Notes under the pieces: model-generated | Databases searched by the model: none | Seen by the model: only the letters and a program-made list of their open reading frames with translations | What the model was told of the DNA's origin: nothing | Source: Roseateles sp. SL47 | GTDB lineage: Bacteria; Pseudomonadota; Gammaproteobacteria; Burkholderiales; Burkholderiaceae_C | Assembly: GCF_026625885.1 (NCBI RefSeq) | Contig: NZ_CP113068.1 | Span: 310,001 to 374,000 of the forward strand | DNA length: 64,000 bases | Direction of reading: 5' to 3' | Position numbers and translations under genes: made by a program | In this document: positions 7,501-16,748 of the stretch, one piece after another | How positions within the stretch are numbered: the stretch's first letter is position 1 | Layout of the letters: every line of letters begins with the position of its first letter

Positions 7501-10500
7501 TCACTCATGGTCGTGGCGCGGTGCCGCCGGATGCGGATGGGCACCCGCACCGCCTCCGAAGTCATGGCCAGCGCCCTGCTCCGGCTGGGCAAAGGCCTCC
7601 AGGTGCGGCGTCTCCCCATGCTGCTTCAGCGGACGGTTGCCGGAGAGGCGACGCATCAGCACGTAGAACACCGGCGTGAGGAACAGGCCGAAGGCCGTCA
7701 CACCAATCATCCCGGCGAACACCGCCACCCCCATGGCATTGCGCATTTCTGCACCAGCGCCATGCGCCAGCACCAGGGGCAGCACACCCATCACAAAGGC
7801 CATCGAGGTCATCAGGATCGGGCGCAGACGCAGCCGGCTGGCTTCGATCGCGGCCTGCAGCGGACTGCGTCCGGCAAACTCCAGCTCCCGGGCGAATTCC
7901 ACGATCAGGATCGCGTTCTTCGCGGACAAGCCCACCAGCACGATCAAACCGATCTGCGTGAAGACGTTGTTGTCCCCATGGCTGAGCCAGACGCCGGTCA
8001 TGGCGGCCAGCAGGCCCATCGGCACTATCAGGATGATGGCCACCGGCAGCGCCAGGCTTTCGTACTGGGCGGCCAGCACCAGGAACACCAGCAGGATGGC
8101 CAGCGGGAAGACCCACAGGGCGGAGTTGCCAGCCAGGATTTCCTGGTAGGTCAGCTCGGTCCATTCATAGCTGATGCCCGGGGGCAGCGTTTCGGCCGCA
8201 ATGCGAGCGATGGCATCCTGGGCCTGACCGGTGGAGAAGCCGGGGGCCGGACCGCCGTTGATGTCGGCCGACAGGAAACCGTTGTAGCGCATGGCGCGTT
8301 CCGGGCCGAAGCTCGGTTCGATCTTCATCAGCGCGGACAGCGGCACCATCTCGCCGGTGTTGGAACGCACCTTGAGCTGGCCGATGTCTTCGGCACGGGC
8401 CCGGAACGGCGCATCCGCCTGCACCCGCACGGTGTAGGTGCGGCCGAACTTGTTGAAGTCATTCACATACAGGCTACCCAGGTAGATCTGCATGGTGTCG
8501 AACACATCGGTCACCGCCACACCCAGCTGACGGGCCTTGGTACGGTCCAGGTCGGCATAGAGCTGGGGCACGTTCACCTGATAGCTGGTGAACAGGCCGG
8601 CCAGTTCCGGTGCCTGCGAGGCCTTGGCCATGAAGGCCTTCACCGCCGAATCCAGGGCTTCATAACCCAGGCCACCACGGTCTTCCAGCTGGAGCTTGAA
8701 GCCACCGGTCGTGCCCAGCCCCTGCACCGGCGGGGGCGGGAACATCACCACGAAGGCGTCTTCGATCTTGCCGGCAAACTGGCCGTTCAGGTTGCCGGCG
8801 ATTTCGCCAGCCGACAGGCCCTTGCCGGTGCGCTCGTCAAAGGGCTTGAGCGTGGCGAAGACGATGCCGGAGTTGGAGCTGTTGGTGAAGCCGTTGATCG
8901 ACAGCCCCGGGAAGGACACGGCGTGGTCCACGCCCGGTGTCTTCATGGCGATGTCGCTCATGCGGCGGATCACATCTTCGGTACGGTCCAGGGTGGCACC
9001 GTCCGGCAGTTGGGCAAAACCGATCAGGTATTGCTTGTCCTGGGCCGGCACAAAGCCGCTGGGCACGGCCTTGAACAGGCCCACCGTCACCGCCACCAGC
9101 GCGGCATAGAGCACCAGCATGATCGCCTTGCGGGAGATCACACGGGTCACGCCACCGCTGTAGGCCTTGGCGCCGCGGTTGAACAGGCGGTTGAAGCCAC
9201 CAAAGAAGGGGCCCAGCACGCGGTCCATGCCCCGGGTCAGCCAGTCCTTGGGTTCGTCATGCCCCTTCAGCAGCATGGCGGCCAGGGCCGGCGACAGGGT
9301 CAGCGAGTTCACCGCAGAAATCACGGTGGACATGGCAATCGTCAGTGCGAACTGGCGATAGAACTGGCCGGTCAGGCCGGTGATGAACGCCAGCGGCACG
9401 AACACCGCCACCAGCACCAGCGCAATCGCGATGATGGGGCCGGACACTTCCTTCATGGCGCGGTAGGTGGCCGCACGCGGGCTGAGGCCCGCCTCGATGT
9501 TGCGCTCGACGTTCTCCACCACCACGATGGCGTCGTCCACCACGATACCGATGGCCAGCACCAGGCCGAACAGCGACAGCGCGTTGATGGAGAAGCCAAA
9601 GGCATGCATCACCGCAAAGGTGCCGATGATCGACACCGGCACGGCCAGCAGCGGGATGATGGAAGCGCGCCAGGTCTGCAGGAACAGGATCACCACCAGC
9701 ACCACCAGGGCCACGGCCTCCAGCAGGGTGTGCACCACCGATTCGATGGAGGCCCGCACGAACTGCGTCGGGTCGTAGACGATCTCGTAGTTCACGCCTT
9801 CCGGCATGCTCTTCTTCAGCTCGGCCATGGTGGCGCGCACGTTGTCCGAGATCTCGATCGCGTTGGAACCCGGCGCCTGGAAGATGGGAATGGCGACGGC
9901 GGACTTGTTGTCCAGCAGCGAGCGCAGCGCGTATTCAGCAGCACCCAGCTCGATGCGGCCGAGGTCGCGCAGGCGGGTGACCTGGCCGTTGGCACCGGTC
10001 TTCACGATGATGTCGCCGAACTCTTCCTCATTCCTGAGGCGGCCCTGGGCGTTAACCGGCAGTTGCAGGTCAATGCCTTGCAGGCCGGGCGAGGCACCCA
10101 CCACACCGGCGGCGGCCTGTACGTTCTGCTCGCGGATGGACTGCACCACGTCATTGGCGCTCAGGCCATGCTCGGCCACCTTCTGCGGGTCCAGCCAGAC
10201 GCGCATGGAATAGTCGCCGGAACCGAACAGCTGCACCTGCCCCACGCCCTGAATGCGAGCCAGGCGGTCCTTGACATTGAGCACCGCGTAGTTGCGCAGG
10301 TAGGTCATGTCATAGCGGTCGTTGGGCGACAGCAGGTGGACCACCATGGTGAGGTCGGGGCTGCTCTTGACGGTGGTCAGGCCCAGGCGGCGGACTTCTT
10401 CCGGCAGACGCGGCTCGGCTTGTGAGACGCGGTTCTGCACCAGCTGCTGCGCCTTGTCCGGGTCGGTACCCAGCTTGAAGGTGACGGTCAGCGTCATGTT

Positions 10501-10764
10501 GCCGTCGGTGTTGGCCTGGCTGCCCATGTAGAGCATGCCTTCCACGCCGTTGATGGCTTCTTCCAGGGGCGTGGCCACGGCTTCTGCAATCACCTTGGGG
10601 TTGGCGCCGGGATATTGCGCCCGCACCACCACCTGCGGCGGCACCACTTCCGGATATTCGGAGATCGGCAGCACGCGCAGGGCGAGCAGGCCGGCGACAA
10701 AGATCAGCACCGACAGCACACCCGCGAAGATCGGGCGGTCGATGAAGAATTTGGAGAGATTCAT
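7501..10764 (-). CDS. ceoB: RND multidrug efflux pump, HAE1 family inner-membrane transporter
   Basis: 1087 residues, close to AcrB/MexF length. It begins with the classic MNLSKFFIDRPIFAGVLSVL first helix. The proton-relay helix 4 contains GIVVDDAIVVVENVERN (two adjacent Asp), and two large periplasmic porter loops separate the helices 1-2 and 7-8. The protein belongs to the trimeric drug/proton antiporters. The last 40 or so residues are His/Gly/Pro-rich and extend past the usual end. It sits 122 bp after the adaptor gene and 36 bp before the channel gene, so all three parts of the tripartite pump are present. The MexF/CeoB/BpeF branch is inferred from the operon layout. Confidence 0.94.
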   Translation of the reverse strand: MNLSKFFIDRPIFAGVLSVLIFVAGLLALRVLPISEYPEVVPPQVVVRAQYPGANPKVIAEAVATPLEEAINGVEGMLYMGSQANTDGNMTLTVTFKLGTDPDKAQQLVQNRVSQAEPRLPEEVRRLGLTTVKSSPDLTMVVHLLSPNDRYDMTYLRNYAVLNVKDRLARIQGVGQVQLFGSGDYSMRVWLDPQKVAEHGLSANDVVQSIREQNVQAAAGVVGASPGLQGIDLQLPVNAQGRLRNEEEFGDIIVKTGANGQVTRLRDLGRIELGAAEYALRSLLDNKSAVAIPIFQAPGSNAIEISDNVRATMAELKKSMPEGVNYEIVYDPTQFVRASIESVVHTLLEAVALVVLVVILFLQTWRASIIPLLAVPVSIIGTFAVMHAFGFSINALSLFGLVLAIGIVVDDAIVVVENVERNIEAGLSPRAATYRAMKEVSGPIIAIALVLVAVFVPLAFITGLTGQFYRQFALTIAMSTVISAVNSLTLSPALAAMLLKGHDEPKDWLTRGMDRVLGPFFGGFNRLFNRGAKAYSGGVTRVISRKAIMLVLYAALVAVTVGLFKAVPSGFVPAQDKQYLIGFAQLPDGATLDRTEDVIRRMSDIAMKTPGVDHAVSFPGLSINGFTNSSNSGIVFATLKPFDERTGKGLSAGEIAGNLNGQFAGKIEDAFVVMFPPPPVQGLGTTGGFKLQLEDRGGLGYEALDSAVKAFMAKASQAPELAGLFTSYQVNVPQLYADLDRTKARQLGVAVTDVFDTMQIYLGSLYVNDFNKFGRTYTVRVQADAPFRARAEDIGQLKVRSNTGEMVPLSALMKIEPSFGPERAMRYNGFLSADINGGPAPGFSTGQAQDAIARIAAETLPPGISYEWTELTYQEILAGNSALWVFPLAILLVFLVLAAQYESLALPVAIILIVPMGLLAAMTGVWLSHGDNNVFTQIGLIVLVGLSAKNAILIVEFARELEFAGRSPLQAAIEASRLRLRPILMTSMAFVMGVLPLVLAHGAGAEMRNAMGVAVFAGMIGVTAFGLFLTPVFYVLMRRLSGNRPLKQHGETPHLEAFAQPEQGAGHDFGGGAGAHPHPAAPRHDHE

Positions 10765-10886
10765 GGCAGTCCTTCTAGACAGCTGTATGGATCAGCGGCA
10801 ATGGCGAGCCCGCCGCATCGGCCAAACCGATGCGTCAGGCGCGTCGATGTCCGGGCCGGACGGGTCCAGGCCCGGGTGCTGTCACA

Positions 10887-12119
10887 TCAGGATTTGTCAG
10901 CCTTGGGCGAACCGTCCCGGGCTTGCAACTCGGTCTTGGCGTTCATCGGCACCATCTGCGGTTGCACCAGGGCCCCCGGGCGCACACGTTGCAGGCCGTT
11001 CACCACCACACGCTCATTGGCCTGCAGGCCAGCGGTGACGATGCGCAGGCCATCGACGCTGGCGCCGAGCTGCACTTCGCGGTAGACCAGTGTGTTGTCC
11101 TTGCCCACCACCATCACAAAGCGCTTGTTCTGGTCGGTCCCCACGGCACGCTCGTTCACCAGCACCGCCGGCCGGCTCTTGGCCTGGCCCAGGCGGATGC
11201 GGGCGAACTGGCCCGGCATCAGCGCTCCGTCCTTGTTGTCCAGCACCGCGCGCACACGCACCGTGCCGCTACGGGCATCCACCTGGTTGTCCACCAGTTG
11301 CAAGCGGCCGGTGTAGGGCGTGTCGTTCGTGGCGGAGGTACCGATCTGCACCGGCACCTTGTCCAGCTGGTTGCGGGCACCGGCGCCACCGGGCAGGTCG
11401 GCCAGGGCGCGAGTCACGGTGCGCTCATCGGCGTCAAAGCTGGCGTAGATGGGGCTCACCGACACCAGCGTGGTCAGCACCGGGGCGCTGGGGCCGGCTG
11501 CCACCAGGTTGCCTTGGGTGACTTCAATGCGGCCCACGCGCCCGGCCACCGGTGCTCGCACCTGGGTGTAGCCCAGGTTCAGGCGGGCGGACTGCAGCGC
11601 AGCCTGGGCGGCGCGCAGGTTGGCATCGGCTTCGCGGAAGGCATTGCTGCGCTCGTCCAGTTCGCGCTGGGCAATTGCATGCTCGCTCCATAGGCGATTG
11701 GATCGCTCCAGCTCGCTCTTGGTGTAGCTCACGCGGGCCTGGGCGGCGACCACCTGGGCTTCGGCGCGATCCACTTCCGCCTGGAACGGGGCGGGGTCGA
11801 TGGTGATGAGCAACTCACCGGCCTTGACCAGCGAGCCCTCGCGGAAATGCACCGATTGGACGGCGCCGGCCACGCGGGAGCGGACATCCACGCGTTCCAC
11901 CGCTTCCAGGCGGCCGGAGAATTCTTCCCAGGCGGCGACATCCTGGGTGGCGACGGTCGCCACCGAGACGGGAATGGCTTGCGGGGCGGCTGCCGGCGGA
12001 TTGGCTTCCGCCTGCTGGCTGTGCAGGCCGACCACGCCGGCCGCGACCACGGCAGCAATGGCAGTCAAAGAGGTGGCAGTGATGGCGAACGGGCGCCGGG
12101 GGCTGAGCAGATTCTTCAT
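10887..12119 (-). CDS. ceoA: RND efflux periplasmic adaptor (membrane fusion protein)
   Basis: 410 residues from the ATG at 12119, which has GGAG nine bases upstream; a longer open frame adds an unlikely 29-residue extension. After an N-terminal membrane segment (about 15-35) come a split lipoyl domain (VRSRVAGAVQSVHFREGSLV and later APVAGRVGRIEVTQGNLV), a helical hairpin between the halves, a beta-barrel and a membrane-proximal domain. This is the standard AcrA/MexE order. It bridges the pump and the outer-membrane channel in the periplasm. The gap to the llpE-like gene is 135 bp and contains no other gene. Confidence 0.92.
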   Translation of the reverse strand: MKNLLSPRRPFAITATSLTAIAAVVAAGVVGLHSQQAEANPPAAAPQAIPVSVATVATQDVAAWEEFSGRLEAVERVDVRSRVAGAVQSVHFREGSLVKAGELLITIDPAPFQAEVDRAEAQVVAAQARVSYTKSELERSNRLWSEHAIAQRELDERSNAFREADANLRAAQAALQSARLNLGYTQVRAPVAGRVGRIEVTQGNLVAAGPSAPVLTTLVSVSPIYASFDADERTVTRALADLPGGAGARNQLDKVPVQIGTSATNDTPYTGRLQLVDNQVDARSGTVRVRAVLDNKDGALMPGQFARIRLGQAKSRPAVLVNERAVGTDQNKRFVMVVGKDNTLVYREVQLGASVDGLRIVTAGLQANERVVVNGLQRVRPGALVQPQMVPMNAKTELQARDGSPKADKS

Positions 12120-12254
12120 TGTTGTAACTCCGTAGACGGTTCGAGACGGTTCTGGATCAAGGCGCAGAAGGCGGCAGACAGGGGGCGGGACGAGGGCGGT
12201 GGACATCGCCCCAGAGGCTGGTCGGGTGAAACAAGGTTCATGGCTGGCGGCTCC

Positions 12255-13112
12255 CTAGGTGGGTTGAGGCCGTGAGCCACGCGAGGAGGTCAGCGGCGGG
12301 ATGGCGTGAAGAAATTCAAACAGCCGCTGGCGCAGCGCCTTGACCCAGGGCGGCTGCAGGCCCTGCAGAGAGGGCCAGCGCATCAGGCTGCACGGCCAGC
12401 CGGTGGGGCCCGGCAGGATGGTCTGCTGCACGTCCACACCCGCGCGCTGCATCGCGCGGGCATAGGCCACCGCTTCATCGCGCATCGGGTCGTCGTCGGT
12501 GCTCAGCACCAGGGCCGGTGCCAGACCGGCCAGGCGGTGCGTGCAGGCGGGCGCTGCGTAGGGATGGTCCCCCTCCTCGCATTCACCCAGATAGGCGCGC
12601 CAGCCATGGGTCCAACGGCATTCGCCGCTGCCCGCTTCTGCCTGCCGCAGCGAGGCCGTCGCCAGGCAGGGGTTGAGCATCGGCCCGATCAGAATCTGGC
12701 CGGCCAGCTTGCGGTGGCCCTGATCGCGCGCCATCAGCGCCAGTGCCGCTGCCAGGTTGCCGCCGGCCTCCTCACCCGCCACCAGCACCGGGCTGGAGCG
12801 GCCAGAGAGCCGGCTGCGGCTCTTGTAGATGCCGTGCAACAGTGCGTCGATGGCCCGGAGTGCGGTCGGAAACACCTGGTCCGGCCCGGTGGGGTAATCC
12901 ACATCCACCACCACCGCGCCCGCCTCGGCCAGCAGGCGGGAGACGAGTTCACCGTCGTCCAGCGTGCCGCTGGTGAAAGCGCCGCCGTGCAAATGCAACA
13001 CCACCGGGGCCTGCGGCCGCCGGGTGGCGCCCTTGTAGACGCGCACCGGCATGACGCCGTCGCCGGCGGGCATCAGGTCGTCGTAACAGGAGGTGAGCGG
13101 CAAGGCGTCCAT
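12255..13112 (-). CDS. llpE: LlpE-like alpha/beta hydrolase, catalytic residues lost
   Basis: 285 residues of the hormone-sensitive-lipase (acetyl esterase) fold. The oxyanion-hole motif HGGAF is at 42-46. The nucleophile elbow, normally GDSAGG, reads GEEAGG at 113-118: the serine is Glu115. The region where the catalytic His should lie (usually near PG..HGF) reads PGPTGWP at 234-240, so His is also missing; the acidic residue (DDDPMRDE, about 206-213) is kept. It is therefore probably not a normal esterase. It is first in the efflux operon, matching llpE of Burkholderia ceo/bpe loci. The start at 13112 has AAGGA ten bases upstream. The operon is probably controlled by the divergent LysR gene. 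Confidence 0.8.
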   Translation of the reverse strand: MDALPLTSCYDDLMPAGDGVMPVRVYKGATRRPQAPVVLHLHGGAFTSGTLDDGELVSRLLAEAGAVVVDVDYPTGPDQVFPTALRAIDALLHGIYKSRSRLSGRSSPVLVAGEEAGGNLAAALALMARDQGHRKLAGQILIGPMLNPCLATASLRQAEAGSGECRWTHGWRAYLGECEEGDHPYAAPACTHRLAGLAPALVLSTDDDPMRDEAVAYARAMQRAGVDVQQTILPGPTGWPCSLMRWPSLQGLQPPWVKALRQRLFEFLHAIPPLTSSRGSRPQPT

Positions 13113-13134
13113 GGCCGTTGAATCCTTGGGAAAA

Positions 13135-13178
13135 CGGGGCGAAGGCGGGGCGAAGGCGGGGCGAAAGCGTGGCGAAAG
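13135..13178. repeat. Four 11-bp tandem repeats upstream of llpE
   Basis: The unit CGGGGCGAAGG occurs four times in a row with two variant copies (CGGGGCGAAAG, CGTGGCGAAAG). It lies 22 bp in front of the llpE start, inside the divergent promoter region. Confidence 0.85.
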
Positions 13179-13299
13179 CGTGGGAATGCTGCGGAGACAG
13201 CAAAGGCCTGCGCAGACAAGGGGCAGGCGTTCATGTTGCAATGCAGCGAAATTTAGAGATTCGGCCGCGTTCGATAAATGGCCGCCGACGCGAATCAAT

Positions 13300-13315
13300 G
13301 TTTCGCGGGCGAAAC
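13300..13315. promoter_or_regulatory. Perfect inverted repeat, candidate LysR operator
   Basis: GTTTCGC and GCGAAAC face each other across 2 bp, 70 bp before the LysR start and 188 bp before llpE. Position between a LysR gene and its presumed target operon makes it the best operator candidate. It does not contain a simple T-N11-A palindrome, so binding is inference. Confidence 0.45.
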
Positions 13316-13384
13316 AATGGATCAGGCAGGATGCGGCCTCGCGCGCGCATCAGCGCATCAGCGCAAGAGGAAGAGGAACGTCAG

Positions 13385-14395
13385 ATGGACAAGCTCAATG
13401 CCATGCAGGCCTTCGCACGGGTGGTGGAGGCCGGGACCTTCACCAAGGCGGCGGAGTCGCTGGATCTGCCCAAGACGGCAGTGACGCGGCTGATCCAGTC
13501 CCTGGAGGACCACCTCAAGGTCAAGCTGCTGAACCGCACCACGCGCCGTGTGAGCGTCACGCCCGATGGCGCCGCCTATTACGACCGTGTGACCCGCCTG
13601 CTGTCGGACATCGAAGAGCTGGAGGGCTCGGTATCGAATGCGCGGGCCGCCCCCCGCGGGCGCATTCGTGTGGATGTGGCCTCGTCTGTGGCGCGGATGC
13701 TGATCATTCCTGCACTTCCGGAGTTTTATGCAAAACATCCGGACATTCAGATCGACCTCGGCGTGTCAGACCGTCCGGTGGACCTGATCAGCGACAACAT
13801 CGATTGCGTGGTGCGCGGCGGTGAAATCACCGACCAGTCTCTGGTGGCCCGCCGCATCGGCGACTGGGGCTATGGCTGCTGCGCCTCCCCGGAATACATC
13901 CGCCGCCACGGCCTGCCGCAGCATCCGCTGGACCTGGAATCGGACCAGCATTTCGTGGTGAGCTATTTCTCGGCCCGCACCGGCAAGCGCTTCCCGTTCG
14001 ACTACAGCAAGAACGGCCAGCGGTATGAGGTGTATGGGCGCTACCAGGTCTCGGTGAACGACGGCAATGCCTACATGACTGCCGGCCTCACCGGGCTGGG
14101 TGTGATCCAGGCGCCCTATTTCATGATCAAGCCCCACGTGGATGCGGGCGAGCTGGTGCCCTTCCTGTGTGACTGGGAGTCGGACCCCTTGCCGCTGTAT
14201 GTGGTGTACCCGCCCAACCGTCACCTGAGCACCAAGCTGCGGGTGTTTGTGGACTGGGTGGCGGAACTCTTCGCCCGCCACACCGTGTGGCAGAAGCAGC
14301 TGATTGCCAGCTGTGATGCCAAGAAGGGCAATACCGACGCGAGCGTGACGGCAGAACCCAACGGCGCCAAGCTCGCGGTGATGAGCGCGGCTTGA
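13385..14395 (+). CDS. ceoR: LysR-family regulator of the efflux operon (CeoR/BpeT-like)
   Basis: 336 residues. Winged helix-turn-helix at the N terminus (MDKLNAMQAFARVVEAGTF, then KAAESLDLPKTAVTRLIQSLE), followed by a type 2 periplasmic-binding-like effector domain to about residue 300 and a charged tail of about 35 residues. The ATG at 13385 follows AGAGGAA; the open frame continues upstream but without a protein-like sequence. It is divergent from the llpE-RND operon, the arrangement of ceoR (B. cenocepacia) and bpeT (B. pseudomallei), whose products activate the adjacent pump. The inducer is not known from sequence. Confidence 0.87.
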   Translation: MDKLNAMQAFARVVEAGTFTKAAESLDLPKTAVTRLIQSLEDHLKVKLLNRTTRRVSVTPDGAAYYDRVTRLLSDIEELEGSVSNARAAPRGRIRVDVASSVARMLIIPALPEFYAKHPDIQIDLGVSDRPVDLISDNIDCVVRGGEITDQSLVARRIGDWGYGCCASPEYIRRHGLPQHPLDLESDQHFVVSYFSARTGKRFPFDYSKNGQRYEVYGRYQVSVNDGNAYMTAGLTGLGVIQAPYFMIKPHVDAGELVPFLCDWESDPLPLYVVYPPNRHLSTKLRVFVDWVAELFARHTVWQKQLIASCDAKKGNTDASVTAEPNGAKLAVMSAA

Positions 14396-14428
14396 GGTGA
14401 AGCGCTGGCGGGGGGGCGCCGTCCGCGT

Positions 14429-15913
14429 TCAGGCCCGCAGCGGCATGCTCAAGCGCACCCGCAGGCCCTGGCCGGAGGTGGCGTCCAGCAGCTCCAGCCG
14501 CCCGCCGTGGCGCTGGGCGATGTCGACCCCGATCGCCAGACCCAACCCGCTTCCCGTGGCCTTGGCCTCGCTGCCACGCTGAAAGCGCTGCAGGGCGCGG
14601 CTACGCTCTTGCGGTGGAATGCCCGGGCCGTTGTCTTCCACCTCCAGATAGGCCCATGCGTCCTGCGCGCCACTCCGCACCGTGATGCGCGCGGCCGGGC
14701 CCGCATAGTTGAGGCTGTTGTGCAGCAGGTTTTCCAGCAGCTCCCGCAGCAGGAAGGCCTGGCCCAGCACGGGCGCATCGCTCAGCTCAAAGCCCAGGTC
14801 CATGCCGGTTGCCAGCGCACGGGGCACCCAGTCTTCGGCCACCTGGGCGGCAATGTCCCGCAGGTCCAGCGGGCGCTCCCGCTGGGCCGGTTCGGCTTCG
14901 GCGCGGGCAATCGACAGCATCTGCTGCGCCAGGCGCGCACTGCGGTCCACCGATTTCTGCAGGCGCTTGAGCAGCGGCTCCACTTGCGGATCATGCGGTT
15001 CCAGCAGCGCCAGGTCGATTTCGGTGCGCAGCGAGGTCAGCGGCGTGCGCAGCTGATGGGCGGCATTGGCCAAAAAGTCCTGCTGGGCGGAGGACGCTCG
15101 CCGCAGGCGTTCAAACAAGCGGTTGAAGGCGGCGACCAAGGGACGCAGCTCGGCCGGCACTTCCAGCGCCATCGGCTCCAGGCGCGCCAGGTCCCGGCGC
15201 TCCAGTTCCGCGCTCAGCCGGGCCAGCGGCCACAGGCCCTCATGGGTGGCCCACCAACCGGCGGCGGCCAACAGCACGGCCATGCCGCCGATCAGCAGGC
15301 TGACCACGGCCAGCAGCTGGCGCTGCAACGCATCCCGCTTGTGCAGGGTTTCGGCCACCACGATCTGACAGGACTGGGCAAAGCGGCAGGCCGTCCCCAG
15401 CACCCCCACCCGAAGGGCCTCGCCGTTCAGCGTGGTAATGGTGAAGTACCACTCACCCGCCGCACGGCGTGGCAGGTTCAAGGCCTTGAGGGAGGCGTCG
15501 CCATGCAGCACATGGCCGTCAGGGTCCGACACCAGGTAATAGACGCTGTCGGTGCGGTCGAAACGCAGTGCGCTGTCGGTCGGGCCCGACACATCCACAT
15601 AGATCTGCCCGTCCCGTTCATGGATGAGGCTGGCCACGGCGAGGGCGGTGTCCCCCAGGGACTGGTCCAGCCAGGAGATGGCGGTGTCATGCATCACCCG
15701 GTAGAGCACCGCGCCGGCCACCGGCACAGCCACCACCACCGGCACCATCAACCACAGGAGCAGCCGCTGCTTGAGACTCAGACGGGAGCGCCGCTCCGGC
15801 GGGCCGGGTCGGGTGGACGTGGACTTGGACTTGGACGCCGCAACGGGAGCTGCAGCGAGATCAGCAACGGGATCAGGAACGGGGTCGGACTTGTTATCGG
15901 CTGGCTGCTGCAT
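14429..15913 (-). CDS. Sensor histidine kinase (TctE/QseC-like)
   Basis: 494 residues from the ATG at 15913; a TTG at 15937 would overlap the regulator stop by 4 bp. A Pro/Ser-rich cytoplasmic start is followed by a membrane helix (about 50-72), a periplasmic 2CSK_N-type sensor domain (ISWLDQSLGDTALAVASLI), a second helix, a HAMP-like linker, HisKA with the phosphoacceptor in AAHQLRTPLTSL, and HATPase_c with N, G1 (DNGPGIP) and G2 (GSGLGLAIG) boxes. The sensor domain type is that of tricarboxylate or cation sensors, but no transporter lies next to it, so the signal is unknown. It is the partner of the response regulator just upstream. Confidence 0.9.
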   Translation of the reverse strand: MQQPADNKSDPVPDPVADLAAAPVAASKSKSTSTRPGPPERRSRLSLKQRLLLWLMVPVVVAVPVAGAVLYRVMHDTAISWLDQSLGDTALAVASLIHERDGQIYVDVSGPTDSALRFDRTDSVYYLVSDPDGHVLHGDASLKALNLPRRAAGEWYFTITTLNGEALRVGVLGTACRFAQSCQIVVAETLHKRDALQRQLLAVVSLLIGGMAVLLAAAGWWATHEGLWPLARLSAELERRDLARLEPMALEVPAELRPLVAAFNRLFERLRRASSAQQDFLANAAHQLRTPLTSLRTEIDLALLEPHDPQVEPLLKRLQKSVDRSARLAQQMLSIARAEAEPAQRERPLDLRDIAAQVAEDWVPRALATGMDLGFELSDAPVLGQAFLLRELLENLLHNSLNYAGPAARITVRSGAQDAWAYLEVEDNGPGIPPQERSRALQRFQRGSEAKATGSGLGLAIGVDIAQRHGGRLELLDATSGQGLRVRLSMPLRA

Positions 15914-15933
15914 GAGACGCCCGGAAGGAAGGA

Positions 15934-16614
15934 TCAACGCTTGGCGGCCTGACCTTCTTCCAGCAAATAGCCCAGGCCGCGGACCGTGCGCAATTGCAGG
16001 CCGGCCGGTTCAATCTTGGCGCGCAGCCGGGAGACGCAGACCTCGATGGCATTGTCGCTGACGCCCTGCTCCCAGCCGTTGCTGGCCGAGCCGATCTGTT
16101 CCTTGGCCACCACCTTGCCGGCACGGGCCAGCAGGAAGCCCAGCACATCCCATTCGCGGGCGGACAGGGCCAGCGGCTCTTCCGCCACGTAGGCCCGGCG
16201 GGCCTCCAGGTCCATGCGCAGCGACCCCAGGCTGAGCTCATTGCCGGTACGGGCCTGGCTGCGACGCACCAAAGCACGGGCCCGGGCAATCAGCTCGCTC
16301 AGGGCAAAAGGCTTGACCAGATAGTCGTCCGCCCCCCCCTCCAGGCCGCGCACCCGGTCTTCCACCGCATCCCGGGCGGTGAGCAGCAGCACCGGCACGG
16401 TGCTGCCCTGAGCGCGCACCCGGCGCAGCGTTTCAAAACCGTCGATGCCGGTGAGGCCGATGTCCAGGATCAGCAAGTCATAGCGGTCCTCACGCAGCGA
16501 CCGCGGAACCGGTTCTCCACGGCCGGTCACATCCACGACCCAGGACTGGGATCGCAGTGCCCGCGCCGTGGATTCGGCCAGGAATTCATCGTCTTCGACC
16601 AACAGAATACGCAT
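15934..16614 (-). CDS. OmpR-family response regulator
   Basis: 226 residues. The receiver domain starts MRILLVEDDE, has the phosphorylated Asp in LLILDIGL (about residue 51), the Thr of LLLTARD and the Lys of VKPFA. The C-terminal winged helix (about 125-220) includes LSAREWDVLGFLLARAG and VSRLRAKIEPAG. A second ATG 12 bp upstream is possible; this start gives the typical first residues. It is transcribed just ahead of the sensor kinase, with adjoining ends. Target genes are not apparent in the window. Confidence 0.92.
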   Translation of the reverse strand: MRILLVEDDEFLAESTARALRSQSWVVDVTGRGEPVPRSLREDRYDLLILDIGLTGIDGFETLRRVRAQGSTVPVLLLTARDAVEDRVRGLEGGADDYLVKPFALSELIARARALVRRSQARTGNELSLGSLRMDLEARRAYVAEEPLALSAREWDVLGFLLARAGKVVAKEQIGSASNGWEQGVSDNAIEVCVSRLRAKIEPAGLQLRTVRGLGYLLEEGQAAKR

Positions 16615-16748
16615 GGGGAGAAGCATAAAGCCTGTGTCTTGCAGCCGTCATCCGGCTTCCTTGCAGAAACCTGAGGGCAACGGCAGGGACAGCTTTCTGC
16701 AAGCTTGGCGACAAGTACGCAACAGCGACCGCCGCCAGACTGCCGGAC

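Noticed and set aside
6286-10425. A 1379-codon open frame on the plus strand across the efflux operon
   Set aside because: It lies entirely opposite the RND genes and reads as a His/Arg/Gln-rich complement of them; high GC makes such frames long.
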